DNA of 64,000 nt from Tardiphaga sp052076105. GTDB taxonomy: Bacteria; Pseudomonadota; Alphaproteobacteria; Rhizobiales; Xanthobacteraceae. Location: NCBI RefSeq assembly GCF_052076105.1, contig NZ_CP197245.1, positions 2,356,001 to 2,420,000 on the forward strand, written 5' to 3'. The position numbers were made by a program, and so were the translations under genes. Positions within the stretch are counted from its first letter, which is position 1. Each line of letters begins with the position of its first letter. Positions 24,744 through 32,088 of the stretch are shown here, in pieces. Under the pieces are notes generated by a model that saw only the letters and a program-made list of their open reading frames with translations, did no database searches and was not told the origin of the DNA.

Positions 24744-24962
24744 ATGGCAAGGAAATTTTTTAGCGTCGTCGTCGTGCGCTCCGTCGAGGAATCCGTGGAG
24801 ATCGTTGTTGAGGCAAAGAACGCCGACGACGCACATGTGGCAGCCATTCAGCATCTTCAGAAAAGCGGTGACGAATATAAGTGGCAAAGGCCGCGCAAGG
24901 ATCTGACGGTCTGGCACAAGCGGGAGATCGATCAGCCAACCATTGTCGATGTGAGTGCTTGA
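24744..24962 (+). CDS. Small protein of unknown function (72 aa)
   Basis: Begins MARKFFSVVVVRSVEESVEI and continues EAKNADDAHVAAIQHLQ and WQRPRKDLTVWHKREID. The likely fold is beta-beta-alpha-beta. No family recognised. It lacks a ribosome site but lies eight bases behind an exact EcfG promoter, so it is probably read from a leaderless stress transcript. Confidence 0.68.
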   Translation: MARKFFSVVVVRSVEESVEIVVEAKNADDAHVAAIQHLQKSGDEYKWQRPRKDLTVWHKREIDQPTIVDVSA

Positions 24963-25100
24963 AAGCCAACTGACCTCACAATCCCGCAGATGCGCCGTCG
25001 TTGTCGCCACGACACCTGCCATTTGTCGTATTAAGCTGCTATGGCAAGCACCGCTGCCTTTGCAGTTGCACGCCTGTGTCGATCCCATGGAGACAATCCA

Positions 25101-25550
25101 ATGCGTTACCTCCACACCATGCTTCGCGTCCGCAATCTCGACGCTGCCCTGAAGTTCTATGCCGATGCGCTGGGGCTCAAGGAAGTCCGCCGCATCGACA
25201 ACGACAAGGCGAAATTCACACTGGTGTTCTTGTGCGCCGCAGAAGACGAGGCGCTGCTCGCCAATACCAAGGGCCGCGGCGCGCCGCTGGTCGAACTCAC
25301 TTACAACTGGGATGAAGAGAAGTATGGCGAAGATCGCTATTTCGGCCATCTCGCTTATGAGGTCGACGACATCTATTCGACCTGCGATCGGCTGATGAAG
25401 CTCGGTATCACGATCAATCGCCCGCCGCGCGATGGTCAGATGGCCTTCGTGCGATCGCCCGATCTACATTCGATTGAGCTTCTACAGAAGGGCGACGCGT
25501 TGCCGCCGCAGGAGCCGTGGTCCTCAATGCCCAATACCGGACATTGGTAA
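25101..25550 (+). CDS. gloA: Lactoylglutathione lyase (glyoxalase I)
   Basis: 149 residues. The VOC-fold landmarks of glyoxalase I are all present: MRYLHTMLRVRNLDAALKFY (metal His), ELTYNWDEEKYGEDRYFGHL with Glu and His ligands, then FVRSPDLHSIELLQKG with the final Glu. It converts the methylglyoxal-glutathione adduct to lactoylglutathione. The frame continues upstream, but the ATG at 25101 starts the first conserved strand and has GGAG upstream. Confidence 0.92.
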   Translation: MRYLHTMLRVRNLDAALKFYADALGLKEVRRIDNDKAKFTLVFLCAAEDEALLANTKGRGAPLVELTYNWDEEKYGEDRYFGHLAYEVDDIYSTCDRLMKLGITINRPPRDGQMAFVRSPDLHSIELLQKGDALPPQEPWSSMPNTGHW

Positions 25551-25580
25551 CTCGCAAAACGCGCTGCTGTGTGTAGTTGC

Positions 25581-25607
25581 GGAACTCCATGAGACATGTC
25601 GCGTTGT
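25581..25607 (+). promoter_or_regulatory. Exact EcfG-type promoter for a 26-aa membrane protein
   Basis: GGAAC (25581-25585), 16 bases, CGTTGT (25602-25607). This matches the extended general-stress consensus fully. The start codon is 33 bases further, with a GGAGG ribosome site between. Confidence 0.75.
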
Positions 25608-25640
25608 CAATGCGAACCTGATTTCATGGAGGCTGAGACA

Positions 25641-25721
25641 ATGGGACGTGGAATTCTACTCTGGCTGCTGGGTGTGCCAATTCCGGTGATCATTCTGCTG
25701 TGGCTCTTCTTCGGTCGCTGA
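25641..25721 (+). CDS. 26-aa membrane microprotein
   Basis: MGRGILLWLLGVPIPVIILL followed by WLFFGR is almost entirely hydrophobic, with a central Pro-x-Pro kink. GGAGG lies eight bases before the ATG, an exact EcfG promoter lies further upstream and a terminator follows (25744-25771), so it forms a complete tiny transcription unit. I recall near-identical short membrane proteins in other rhizobia. A role in membrane stress would fit, but this is inference. Confidence 0.7.
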   Translation: MGRGILLWLLGVPIPVIILLWLFFGR

Positions 25722-25743
25722 CGCCTCCCAAGCCGAACCAATG

Positions 25744-25771
25744 AACAGGCCTCGCTCACGCGGGGCCTGTT
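25744..25771 (+). terminator. Rho-independent terminator after the microprotein gene
   Basis: AACAGGCCTCGC and GCGGGGCCTGTT (25744-25755, 25760-25771) pair over 12 bases with one G-T, a TCAC loop and a TTCGTTT tail. Confidence 0.8.
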
Positions 25772-25878
25772 TCGTTTGCCGGCTCGCTCCTTTGTGAGAG
25801 GTCGGTGCGAAACCATCCTTGCGATGGTCGTACGTTGCTGGCTAAACCTGCGGCGCTCAAACTCCAGCGAGGTTCATA

Positions 25879-26526
25879 GTGCCACAGACTACCCCTCCGT
25901 CCCTGCAGATCTGGGGCCGCGCCAATTCGGTCAATGTGCAAAAGGTTCTGTGGTGCTGCCACGAGCTCGATGTCGCCTATGAGCGGATCGATGCCGGCAT
26001 GCAGTTCGGCCGCAACAGCGAGGCCGGCTATCTGGCGATGAATCCCAACGGCCGCGTGCCGACGTTGGTGCAGGGCGATTTCGTGTTGTGGGAATCCAAT
26101 TCCATCATGCGCTACATCGCCCTGGCCTACGGCGCCACATCGCCGCTCTACCCATCCGCCCCTAAGGTGCGCGCAGGGATGGAGCGCTGGCTCGACTGGA
26201 CACTGACGACATTGCAGCCGGCCGAGCGCCCGTTGTTCTGGGGACTGGTACGCACGCCCAAAGCGGACCGCGACATGGTGGCAATGCAGACGGCGGCCGA
26301 CGCCAATGCAGCGTTGTGGGAGATTATTGACCGACAGCTCTCCCATCAGACCTGGATGGAAGGCGAGGACTTCAGCCTCGCCGATATCGCTATCGGTTGC
26401 TACGCGCGGCGATGGTTCGGCGTCGAGGGCATCACCCGCCCTGCACTTCCGCATCTGCAGCGCTGGTATCAGGCGGTCTCGGCGCGGCCTGGCTTCCAGA
26501 CCTATGTCGCGCCGCCGCTTTCTTGA
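25879..26526 (+). CDS. Glutathione S-transferase
   Basis: 215 residues. A thioredoxin-like N-domain (LQIWGRANSVNVQKVLWCCH, then NPNGRVPTLVQGDFVLWESN with the glutathione-binding VPT and E-S) is joined to an all-helical C-domain (MERWLDWTLTTLQPAERPLF, FSLADIAIGCYARRWF). The class cannot be settled by eye. GTG is the start, with GAGG six bases upstream. It follows the microprotein unit but has its own promoter space. Confidence 0.92.
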   Translation: MPQTTPPSLQIWGRANSVNVQKVLWCCHELDVAYERIDAGMQFGRNSEAGYLAMNPNGRVPTLVQGDFVLWESNSIMRYIALAYGATSPLYPSAPKVRAGMERWLDWTLTTLQPAERPLFWGLVRTPKADRDMVAMQTAADANAALWEIIDRQLSHQTWMEGEDFSLADIAIGCYARRWFGVEGITRPALPHLQRWYQAVSARPGFQTYVAPPLS

Positions 26527-26547
26527 GCGCAGGCATTCGCTTGAGCG

Positions 26548-26700
26548 TTAATTCCACGAACGTTCGAGCAGCACGATACCGACGATCACCACCAGCGTGA
26601 TCGCGGCCACGATAAAGCGCGTGGTCCAGCTCATGCCGCGACCGATCCACCACAGCAGCGCGCAGCCCATCAATACGGGAATGACGATATCGGGGCGCAC
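26548..26700 (-). CDS. Small two-helix membrane protein (50 aa)
   Basis: The frame from a GTG at 26700 encodes VRPDIVIPVLMGCALLWWIG and a second helix FIVAAITLVVIVGIVLLERS. It is on the PilZ gene's strand, 12 bases behind its stop, and an AGGG overlaps that stop as a possible ribosome site. This suggests a PilZ-membrane protein pair. An internal ATG start is also possible. Confidence 0.45.
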   Translation of the reverse strand: MRPDIVIPVLMGCALLWWIGRGMSWTTRFIVAAITLVVIVGIVLLERSWN

Positions 26701-26712
26701 GATCGTGAAGCC

Positions 26713-26967
26713 CTACGCGATAAAACGAACGCCCAGCGTCTTGCCGCGGCGCCAGACCACTTCACAAGTACGCCCGGTGCGCGCGTCGCGCGAGAAAGCC
26801 AGCTTCATCTTGTTGGGGACCGACGTGGGATCGTCGACGACAACTTTCGCGCCGGATGTCGAGAGGTCCAGCACATTGCATTGCCGGGCCGCGAAACCGC
26901 CGTCCAGCGTGATCCATCCCGCCTGGTGCACGGACCGGCGTGTGTCGCGTTTTTTCGTCACTGCCAT
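26713..26967 (-). CDS. PilZ domain protein
   Basis: 84 residues, a single minimal PilZ domain. The opening KKRDTRRSVHQAGWITLDGG supplies the RxxxR-type element in altered form (RRSVHQ), and CNVLDLSTSGAKVVVDD gives the D/NxSxxG motif. Such domains bind cyclic di-GMP when both motifs are intact; the first is not canonical, so binding is uncertain. GGAG lies seven bases before the ATG at 26967. Confidence 0.85.
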   Translation of the reverse strand: MAVTKKRDTRRSVHQAGWITLDGGFAARQCNVLDLSTSGAKVVVDDPTSVPNKMKLAFSRDARTGRTCEVVWRRGKTLGVRFIA

Positions 26968-27294
26968 CGCATCACTCCACGCCCCCGAAGAGAGCCTTAG
27001 GCCCGCATGCTTTAAGAACCGTTGAGAGGTGCAGAAGAGTTCGAAATGTCCTGTGCACAAGGTTCGCGCGCCGCGCATGGGGATCATCCACCTGATCCAT
27101 CACCGCCCACTTGCCGACCCGAACAAACGTCACTATACGTTCGGCCGCTGGCACCGAACTGATTTGCTTTCGGTCGGTGCCGCCCGCGATAGATCAGCCC
27201 TAAAGCTTTGATGTTGCGGCGATTTTAGAAATAGCCGTGCAGAACCGCGGTATCCTTGGCCCGTTTCGGGTCGCTGGATCGACCGGGGTTTTTT
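26968..27294. other. Intergenic region before tRNA-Glu
   Basis: No gene with a ribosome site or recognisable content was found. It should contain the PilZ promoter (leftward) and the tRNA-Glu promoter (rightward). Confidence 0.4.
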
Positions 27295-27369
27295 GCTCCC
27301 TTCGTCTATCGGTTAGGACGCCACCCTTTCACGGTGGAGAGAGCGGTTCGATTCCGCTAGGGAGCGCCA
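27295..27369 (+). tRNA. tRNA-Glu (anticodon TTC)
   Basis: The acceptor GCTCCCT pairs with AGGGAGC. The anticodon stem CCACC/GGTGG closes the loop CTTTCAC with anticodon TTC, and the T arm AGCGG-TTCGATT-CCGCT is intact. CCA is encoded at 27367-27369. Its 3' end is repeated in inverted orientation at 29559-29586. Confidence 0.97.
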
Positions 27370-27370
27370 T
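27343..27370 (+). repeat. 28-base repeat, copy 1 (3' end of tRNA-Glu)
   Basis: Covers the T arm, 3' acceptor strand, CCA and one base beyond. An exact inverted copy lies at 29559-29586. Confidence 0.9.
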
Positions 27371-27514
27371 TCGCGCACTGCCCCGGGTTAGGCCACGTTA
27401 TTGCCACCCGAGCCTTATTTTCGTTGAACTTGGCCGCGAACCTCCTCAAATCCACGCGTTCTGGATGGTTTGTCGCGGATTGGAACGATCACACGCCATA
27501 GGACTTCGAGCTTC

Positions 27515-28066
27515 ATGGTCGAAATCATGCCGAACGCTTCCCAGCACAGTTATGCGACCGACCCCGATCACACCTGGCGCCTTAGCCAGCAGCCGATCAT
27601 GGTTGCGGCTGCAGCCCTGTTTCTGGTCGTGATCGGCATCGGCGGAATCTTCGCATGGCGCAGCTATAGCGGCGCAACGCCGGAACCGGAGCGCCTTACC
27701 GCATCGCGCCTGCAGCAGGCCCGTGTTGCGCAGGCGTCCGAACAGCTGATCGAAAAGACCAAAGGCATCGAGGCCACCCAGCAGCAGTCGATCGATCAGC
27801 TCCAGGTGGTGCAGGATCAGTTGCAGACCATGCAGCGCCTGATGACGGCGCAGCAGAACGAAGCGCGTAAGCTCAATGAACAGGTCGGCGCCCTCACCTC
27901 GACGCTCGACAATCTCCGGCAGTCCTTTGCCAGCACCTCGGCAACCGACGACAAGCCTGCAGCGCGTGAGCAGCCGCGTCGCTCGCGCTCCCGCGCCGCG
28001 GCGAGCAAGGGCCGCACGAAGATGAAGGTCGTTGTGCAGCGCAAGCGCCCCGGGGCGCGCGGCTAA
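27515..28066 (+). CDS. Membrane-anchored coiled-coil protein
   Basis: 183 residues: a short cytoplasmic head, one hydrophobic helix (IMVAAAALFLVVIGIGGIFA), a Gln-rich coiled coil (about 60-130, with QSIDQLQVVQDQLQTMQRLM) and a very basic Arg/Lys/Ala tail. It looks like a periplasmic or DNA-contacting rod held at the inner membrane. The family is not recognised. It starts 146 bases past tRNA-Glu. ATGs at 27515 and 27527 are both possible. Confidence 0.72.
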   Translation: MVEIMPNASQHSYATDPDHTWRLSQQPIMVAAAALFLVVIGIGGIFAWRSYSGATPEPERLTASRLQQARVAQASEQLIEKTKGIEATQQQSIDQLQVVQDQLQTMQRLMTAQQNEARKLNEQVGALTSTLDNLRQSFASTSATDDKPAAREQPRRSRSRAAASKGRTKMKVVVQRKRPGARG

Positions 28067-28201
28067 GCCATCCCGGGCGATTGCTCCCGAGCACACGTGA
28101 ACTGCTTGTACTCTCCACAACACCGCGCCTAGTCTGCTCAGCCGAACGCAATCTGCACTGCTCAAGGTGCGAGGTCATGCGATCCAGGCAGGGAGCGAGA
28201 C

Positions 28202-28438
28202 ATGAAGCACGACGGCGGCGATCACCTTCACGCGCACGACAGCGCGATAGCCGAGAAATACGGCAGCACCACACTGGCGACACTCCGCAAGATCTACGGC
28301 AAGTTCTTCGCAGCCGGGCATCCCGACACGCTTACCCTCGGCGAGGTGCTGGCGAAGCTGAACGACACCTCCCTCAGCCAGCTCCGCCGCGATCACGACA
28401 CCGGACATCTCAAGAAGAAGATCTCGAAAGCGGCGTGA
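28202..28438 (+). CDS. Small His-rich helical protein (78 aa)
   Basis: Begins MKHDGGDHLHAHDSAIAEKY and continues TTLATLRKIYGKFFAAGHPD, LGEVLAKLNDTSLSQLRRDH. The His/Asp-rich start might bind metal (inference); the rest is helical. GGGAG precedes the ATG. No family recognised. Confidence 0.65.
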   Translation: MKHDGGDHLHAHDSAIAEKYGSTTLATLRKIYGKFFAAGHPDTLTLGEVLAKLNDTSLSQLRRDHDTGHLKKKISKAA

Positions 28439-28459
28439 TGCACCGCGTTGGCATTGTGG

Positions 28460-29053
28460 CTAGAACGCCTTGCGCAACAACATCACGGTGAGCACGATCA
28501 CGACGACCGGCGCTCCAAATGTCACCGGCAGCAGCCACGGACTGTCGGCTTCGATGAGTGTACCGGGAATGACGCCGATCAAGGCATGATCGACAATCCA
28601 GACCATTGCGGACACGATACTCGCTATTTCGAACTTCAGACGCGGCATGCCGGCGATGCCCGCGACGCTAGTGACGAGCGCGCGCGCCGGCCCGATATGG
28701 TAGCCGACCATGATTGCCGCGATGCCGTAGCGGTCGAATAGCCCGCGTACCCGCGCCACCAGTTGCTGACGCGATTGAAGCATCTGCATCTCCAGCAGCC
28801 TCGGCCCGCACCGCTTGCCGAGCTCATAGGACAGGCTCATGCCGAGCGCCGCACCGCCGATGGCCCAGAGGACGAAAGTCCAGGACACCAAGCCGGCGCC
28901 GATCAGCACGCCCGTCGCCGTCACGATGGCCGCGGCCGGAACGACGAAACTGGAGCCGACCAGACATCCGAAGAAGGCGATGACGAAGCCAAGCGGTCCA
29001 GCCCAGTCGGCTTGTGCCGCAATCAGCGCAGAGATTTTCTGAATGATGTCCAT
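28460..29053 (-). CDS. DedA family membrane protein
   Basis: 198 residues with about five hydrophobic segments. The conserved DedA/VTT core is visible: GFVIAFFGCLVGSSFVVPAA, GAALGMSLSYELGKRCGP, then FDRYGIAAIMVGYHIGPARA and VTSVAGIAGM. The family moves undecaprenyl phosphate or other lipids across membranes. A second, divergent DedA protein is encoded at 60295-60825. The ribosome site is poor. Confidence 0.85.
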   Translation of the reverse strand: MDIIQKISALIAAQADWAGPLGFVIAFFGCLVGSSFVVPAAAIVTATGVLIGAGLVSWTFVLWAIGGAALGMSLSYELGKRCGPRLLEMQMLQSRQQLVARVRGLFDRYGIAAIMVGYHIGPARALVTSVAGIAGMPRLKFEIASIVSAMVWIVDHALIGVIPGTLIEADSPWLLPVTFGAPVVVIVLTVMLLRKAF

Positions 29054-29235
29054 CAGGGAGGGGCTTCCGACCGGCGCGCTGTGTTTCGTTCGAAACAAGC
29101 AATGAAACAAAATTGCGATCGACGAAACCGTTTCCTCGCCTCCGCGCAAATCGCCCGAAGCGAACGCTCTCTATCCCATCGTTCCAACGACGCGCCGATC
29201 GGCGCACGGATGGACACCAGATCGAGGGACACAGG

Positions 29236-29529
29236 ATGACATTCACGACCGCCAGGCTCGCTGCCGCCACTGTTCTTGCATTCGGTATGCTGACCTCCGT
29301 ATGCCACGCCTACAGCGCCGAGCAGGAACAACTTTGCACGGGCGACGCGATGCGTCTCTGTAGTTCGGAGATTCCGGATGTCGATCGCGTCACGGCCTGC
29401 ATGATCCGCAACAAGTCGCAGCTCAGCGACGGCTGCAAGTCGGTATTCGCACCAACTTCAGCCTATCAGCCGGCCTCGCTGCGGACCTCTAAGCCGGTCA
29501 ACAACCTAGTGCCGGCGCGAATGCGCTAA
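29236..29529 (+). CDS. Exported protein with a Cys-rich repeat
   Basis: 97 residues. A signal peptide (about 1-26, ending VCHAYSA) precedes EQLCTGDAMRLCSSEIPDVD and TACMIRNKSQLSDGCKSVF. This C-x(6)-LC-x(n)-V-x-x-C-x(n)-LS-x-x-C spacing resembles the Cys-rich repeat of the FGFR/Golgi protein family (PF00839), seen also in bacteria. The four Cys should pair in the periplasm. AGGG lies seven bases before the ATG. Confidence 0.75.
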   Translation: MTFTTARLAAATVLAFGMLTSVCHAYSAEQEQLCTGDAMRLCSSEIPDVDRVTACMIRNKSQLSDGCKSVFAPTSAYQPASLRTSKPVNNLVPARMR

Positions 29530-29558
29530 AGCTGAGCGCCAGCGGACCTTCCCACGGG

Positions 29559-29586
29559 ATGGCGCTCCCTAGCGGAATCGAACCGC
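29559..29586 (-). repeat. 28-base repeat, copy 2 (tRNA-Glu 3' remnant, inverted)
   Basis: Exact inverted copy of 27343-27370. No other tRNA arms are present here: the sequence diverges at once on both sides. It lies between the stops of the convergent genes at 29236-29529 and 29611-29871. It could be a leftover attachment site of an integrated element. Confidence 0.85.
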
Positions 29587-29610
29587 CACCTTCGAGAACC
29601 GGCGGAGCTT

Positions 29611-29871
29611 CTACCGTCGGCGCGCCACAGCGACGCCGAGCAGGAAGGCAACCAACAGAGATCCCAGCGGCGCTTCCCGCGCGACATTGGCCAGGATGCT
29701 CAGGGGCATTCCTGGCTTCTTGCCGGACTCGATGGCGCCTCCGATGCGATGCGCGGTCTCGGTCACCGCGTCTTTCACATCCGTGATCGTTTCTGTGATT
29801 GTCGATCTGGCCTCAGGTACGGGCTCGACGCCTTCGTAGATGTAAGGGGGTGTCCTTGCGTCGTCGGCCAT
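29611..29871 (-). CDS. Small membrane-anchored protein, DUF883/ElaB-like plan
   Basis: 86 residues: a polar acidic N-terminus, a helix (TITETITDVKDAVTETAHRI) and a C-terminal hydrophobic anchor (APLGSLLVAFLLGVAVARRR). This layout is that of ElaB/YqjD/DUF883 proteins, which anchor ribosomes to the inner membrane in Escherichia coli; direct likeness is weak. GGGA precedes the ATG at 29871. Confidence 0.65.
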   Translation of the reverse strand: MADDARTPPYIYEGVEPVPEARSTITETITDVKDAVTETAHRIGGAIESGKKPGMPLSILANVAREAPLGSLLVAFLLGVAVARRR

Positions 29872-30030
29872 GGTCGTGTCCCGTGCAGTATGAGCTGTCT
29901 CAGCCCAATCGACCGAGCGCTGATTGGTTCCGGCCCTGCCCGGAGTCAACGCCACCTTACTTTTTTGCCGCAGGTTGCCCCCGCAAGAGTCACTCTTTCC
30001 GGCCTGCCCGGCCGTCTATAATTAGGTTCC

Positions 30031-31047
30031 ATGTACCTGCTCGAATCGCTCCCCACCGTGATCGGCATCGCCGCCGTGGCCCCAGCTCTGCTGGTGCTGT
30101 GGCTGGTGATTGCTGCCGACGAACGGCCGGGACCGCCAGGGTTGGTCTGGGCATCATTCCTGCTGGGCGCCGCCAGCATCTCCCTCCTCGGCTATGCCCG
30201 CGCGCTGTTCGCGGCAATTCCGGGTCTTACGGACAACCCGACCCTGGCCATGGTGCTTCACGCTGTGTTTGGCGTCGCCGCGCCGGAGGAGATCGTGAAG
30301 ATCTTCGTCATCCTCGCAGTATCCACCCAGCGCGCCCGCACGGCCGATCCGATGGACACCGTGGTTTATGGCGCTGCCGCCGGCCTCGGCTTTGCAGCCT
30401 ATGAGAATCTTGTCTATCTCCTGCAATATCCCGAGATGTGGCGGACGCTCGCGGTGCTGCGCAGCGTGCTGACCGTGCCGTTTCACGGCGCGCTCGGCGT
30501 CATCGCAGGCGCTTATATCGCGATCGCCCGCTCCGGCCGTGCGCTCGGCGCCCATCGCCGCGATGGATGGGCTTTCATTCGCACACCCATGCTCATTGTT
30601 CTCGCGCCGGTGACGCTGCATGCCTGCTTCGATCTTCCTCTGCTGACGCTGCAGCGGCATCCGGAAATCGTCGGCGTGATGCGCCGTGTGCTGGAGGCCG
30701 CCGGCGTGGTGATCGGCTTCGGCACGATCGCGCTGGCAGCACGACTCGTCAGGCGGATCGGCGCGCATCATGCGCCCCATACGGAGGTGTCACGCGAGCG
30801 GCTCAGCCAGTTGCGCGGCATGTGGGCGCTGCTGGTGGCCGGCGGCGGTGCAGGGTTTGCCGGCACAGCATTCCTGCTGACCTCGATCCATCATTGGTAC
30901 ATCAACCCGGCGCGCAACGTCACCATGATGCTAATCCCGCTCGGTCAGGTATCGATCGCCATCGGCGCCGTGCTGCTGGTGCTGACCACAACGGCCTATG
31001 TCCTCGGCCGCAACCGCATGCGCACGGCCGCACCAGCGCAGTCGTAA
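30031..31047 (+). CDS. PrsW family intramembrane metalloprotease
   Basis: 338 residues with about nine hydrophobic segments. The catalytic motifs are present: EEIVK in GVAAPEEIVKIF, the FAAYEN segment, HGALG in TVPFHGALGVI, and H-x-x-FD in LHACFDLPLL. PrsW proteases cut anti-sigma factors within the membrane in Bacillus; the target here is unknown. The C-terminal part carries two or three extra spans. AGG lies close before the ATG. Confidence 0.88.
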   Translation: MYLLESLPTVIGIAAVAPALLVLWLVIAADERPGPPGLVWASFLLGAASISLLGYARALFAAIPGLTDNPTLAMVLHAVFGVAAPEEIVKIFVILAVSTQRARTADPMDTVVYGAAAGLGFAAYENLVYLLQYPEMWRTLAVLRSVLTVPFHGALGVIAGAYIAIARSGRALGAHRRDGWAFIRTPMLIVLAPVTLHACFDLPLLTLQRHPEIVGVMRRVLEAAGVVIGFGTIALAARLVRRIGAHHAPHTEVSRERLSQLRGMWALLVAGGGAGFAGTAFLLTSIHHWYINPARNVTMMLIPLGQVSIAIGAVLLVLTTTAYVLGRNRMRTAAPAQS

Positions 31048-31170
31048 CGTTCAAGAACGCGCGCGACATTCGAGTTATTCCCGATCAACAACCTTGCACG
31101 CTTCCGCGTGTGAGCGGATAAATACAAGGCACGGCCAGCATGCTGCCGGCCAGATCAGGACATCGCCGCC

Positions 31171-31746
31171 ATGACCATGCCGCCCAACCTTGCCGAGTTG
31201 CAATCGAAGATGAGCGACGCCGTGCACGCGCATTGGAAAGCATTTCTGATCGAGGGCATCGTGCTGGTGATCCTGGGCTTCGCCGCGATGATTGTGCCGC
31301 AGGTGGCAAGCATTGCCGTCACCGTCATGCTGGGCTGGATGTTCTTCATCTCGGGCGTTGCCGCGCTGCTGATGACCTTCTGGGCCCGCCAGACGCCGGG
31401 CTTTATCTGGTCGCTGATCTCAGCCGTGCTCGGCATCGGTGCCGGCATCATTCTGCTCACGCGTCCAGCCGAAAGCACGCTGACGCTGACATTCGTGGTT
31501 GGCGTCTATTTCCTCGCCGAAGGCGTCGCGACCATCATGTATGCGCTCCAGCATCGCAAGGAACTGTCCGAGCGCTGGAGCTGGATGGCCTTCTCCGGTC
31601 TGATGGATATCGTAATCGCCTTTATCATCATCTCAGGCCTGCCCGGCACGGCAGCCTGGGCCATCGGCCTGATGGTCGGCATCAATCTGGTGATCGGCGG
31701 CGCGTCGCTGATCGGCCTCGCGATGGCCGCACGCAACAAGGCCTGA
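31171..31746 (+). CDS. hdeD: HdeD family acid-resistance membrane protein
   Basis: 191 residues with six hydrophobic helices. The HdeD pattern is clear: FLIEGIVLVILGFAAMIVPQ, MLGWMFFISGVAALLMTFWA, ILLTRPAESTLTLTFVVGVYF and WMAFSGLMDIVIAFIIISGL. HdeD aids survival in acid in Escherichia coli. No EcfG match is seen upstream, so its control is open. ATG at 31177 is an alternative start. Confidence 0.9.
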   Translation: MTMPPNLAELQSKMSDAVHAHWKAFLIEGIVLVILGFAAMIVPQVASIAVTVMLGWMFFISGVAALLMTFWARQTPGFIWSLISAVLGIGAGIILLTRPAESTLTLTFVVGVYFLAEGVATIMYALQHRKELSERWSWMAFSGLMDIVIAFIIISGLPGTAAWAIGLMVGINLVIGGASLIGLAMAARNKA

Positions 31747-31769
31747 TCCGGCCGATGATCTGCAGGGGC

Positions 31770-32048
31770 TCAGCAGCCCTTGCAGATATTCTTGATCATA
31801 CGATCAAGTTCGCGATCCTGCGCGTCGATGCGGGACGGATCGTTCTTGCCAGTCTCCGGCGGCAGATCGCCCGGACGCGGCTGACGATGGCCGATGGGGG
31901 CTTCAGGCAAGGTGCCGCCGCTGTTGCTCTGTGTGGTCGGCTGCGAGCGCAGCCCCTTGGGTGGCAGGTTACGGGATGAGTCCTGCGCCAAAGCCGGCGA
32001 ATGGCCGAGAACGAACAGGCCTGCCGTCATCACGAACAATGTCTTCAT
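31770..32048 (-). CDS. Small exported protein (92 aa)
   Basis: A signal peptide (MKTLFVMTAGLFVLGHSPAL, then AQ) precedes a polar, Pro-rich, probably disordered mature part ending ELDRMIKNICKGC, with two Cys close to the end. Function unknown. GGAG lies seven bases before the ATG at 32048. Confidence 0.75.
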   Translation of the reverse strand: MKTLFVMTAGLFVLGHSPALAQDSSRNLPPKGLRSQPTTQSNSGGTLPEAPIGHRQPRPGDLPPETGKNDPSRIDAQDRELDRMIKNICKGC

Positions 32049-32088
32049 TTTCTGTCTCCGACACCAGGTGGCGCGAGTAAGCCGGTCA

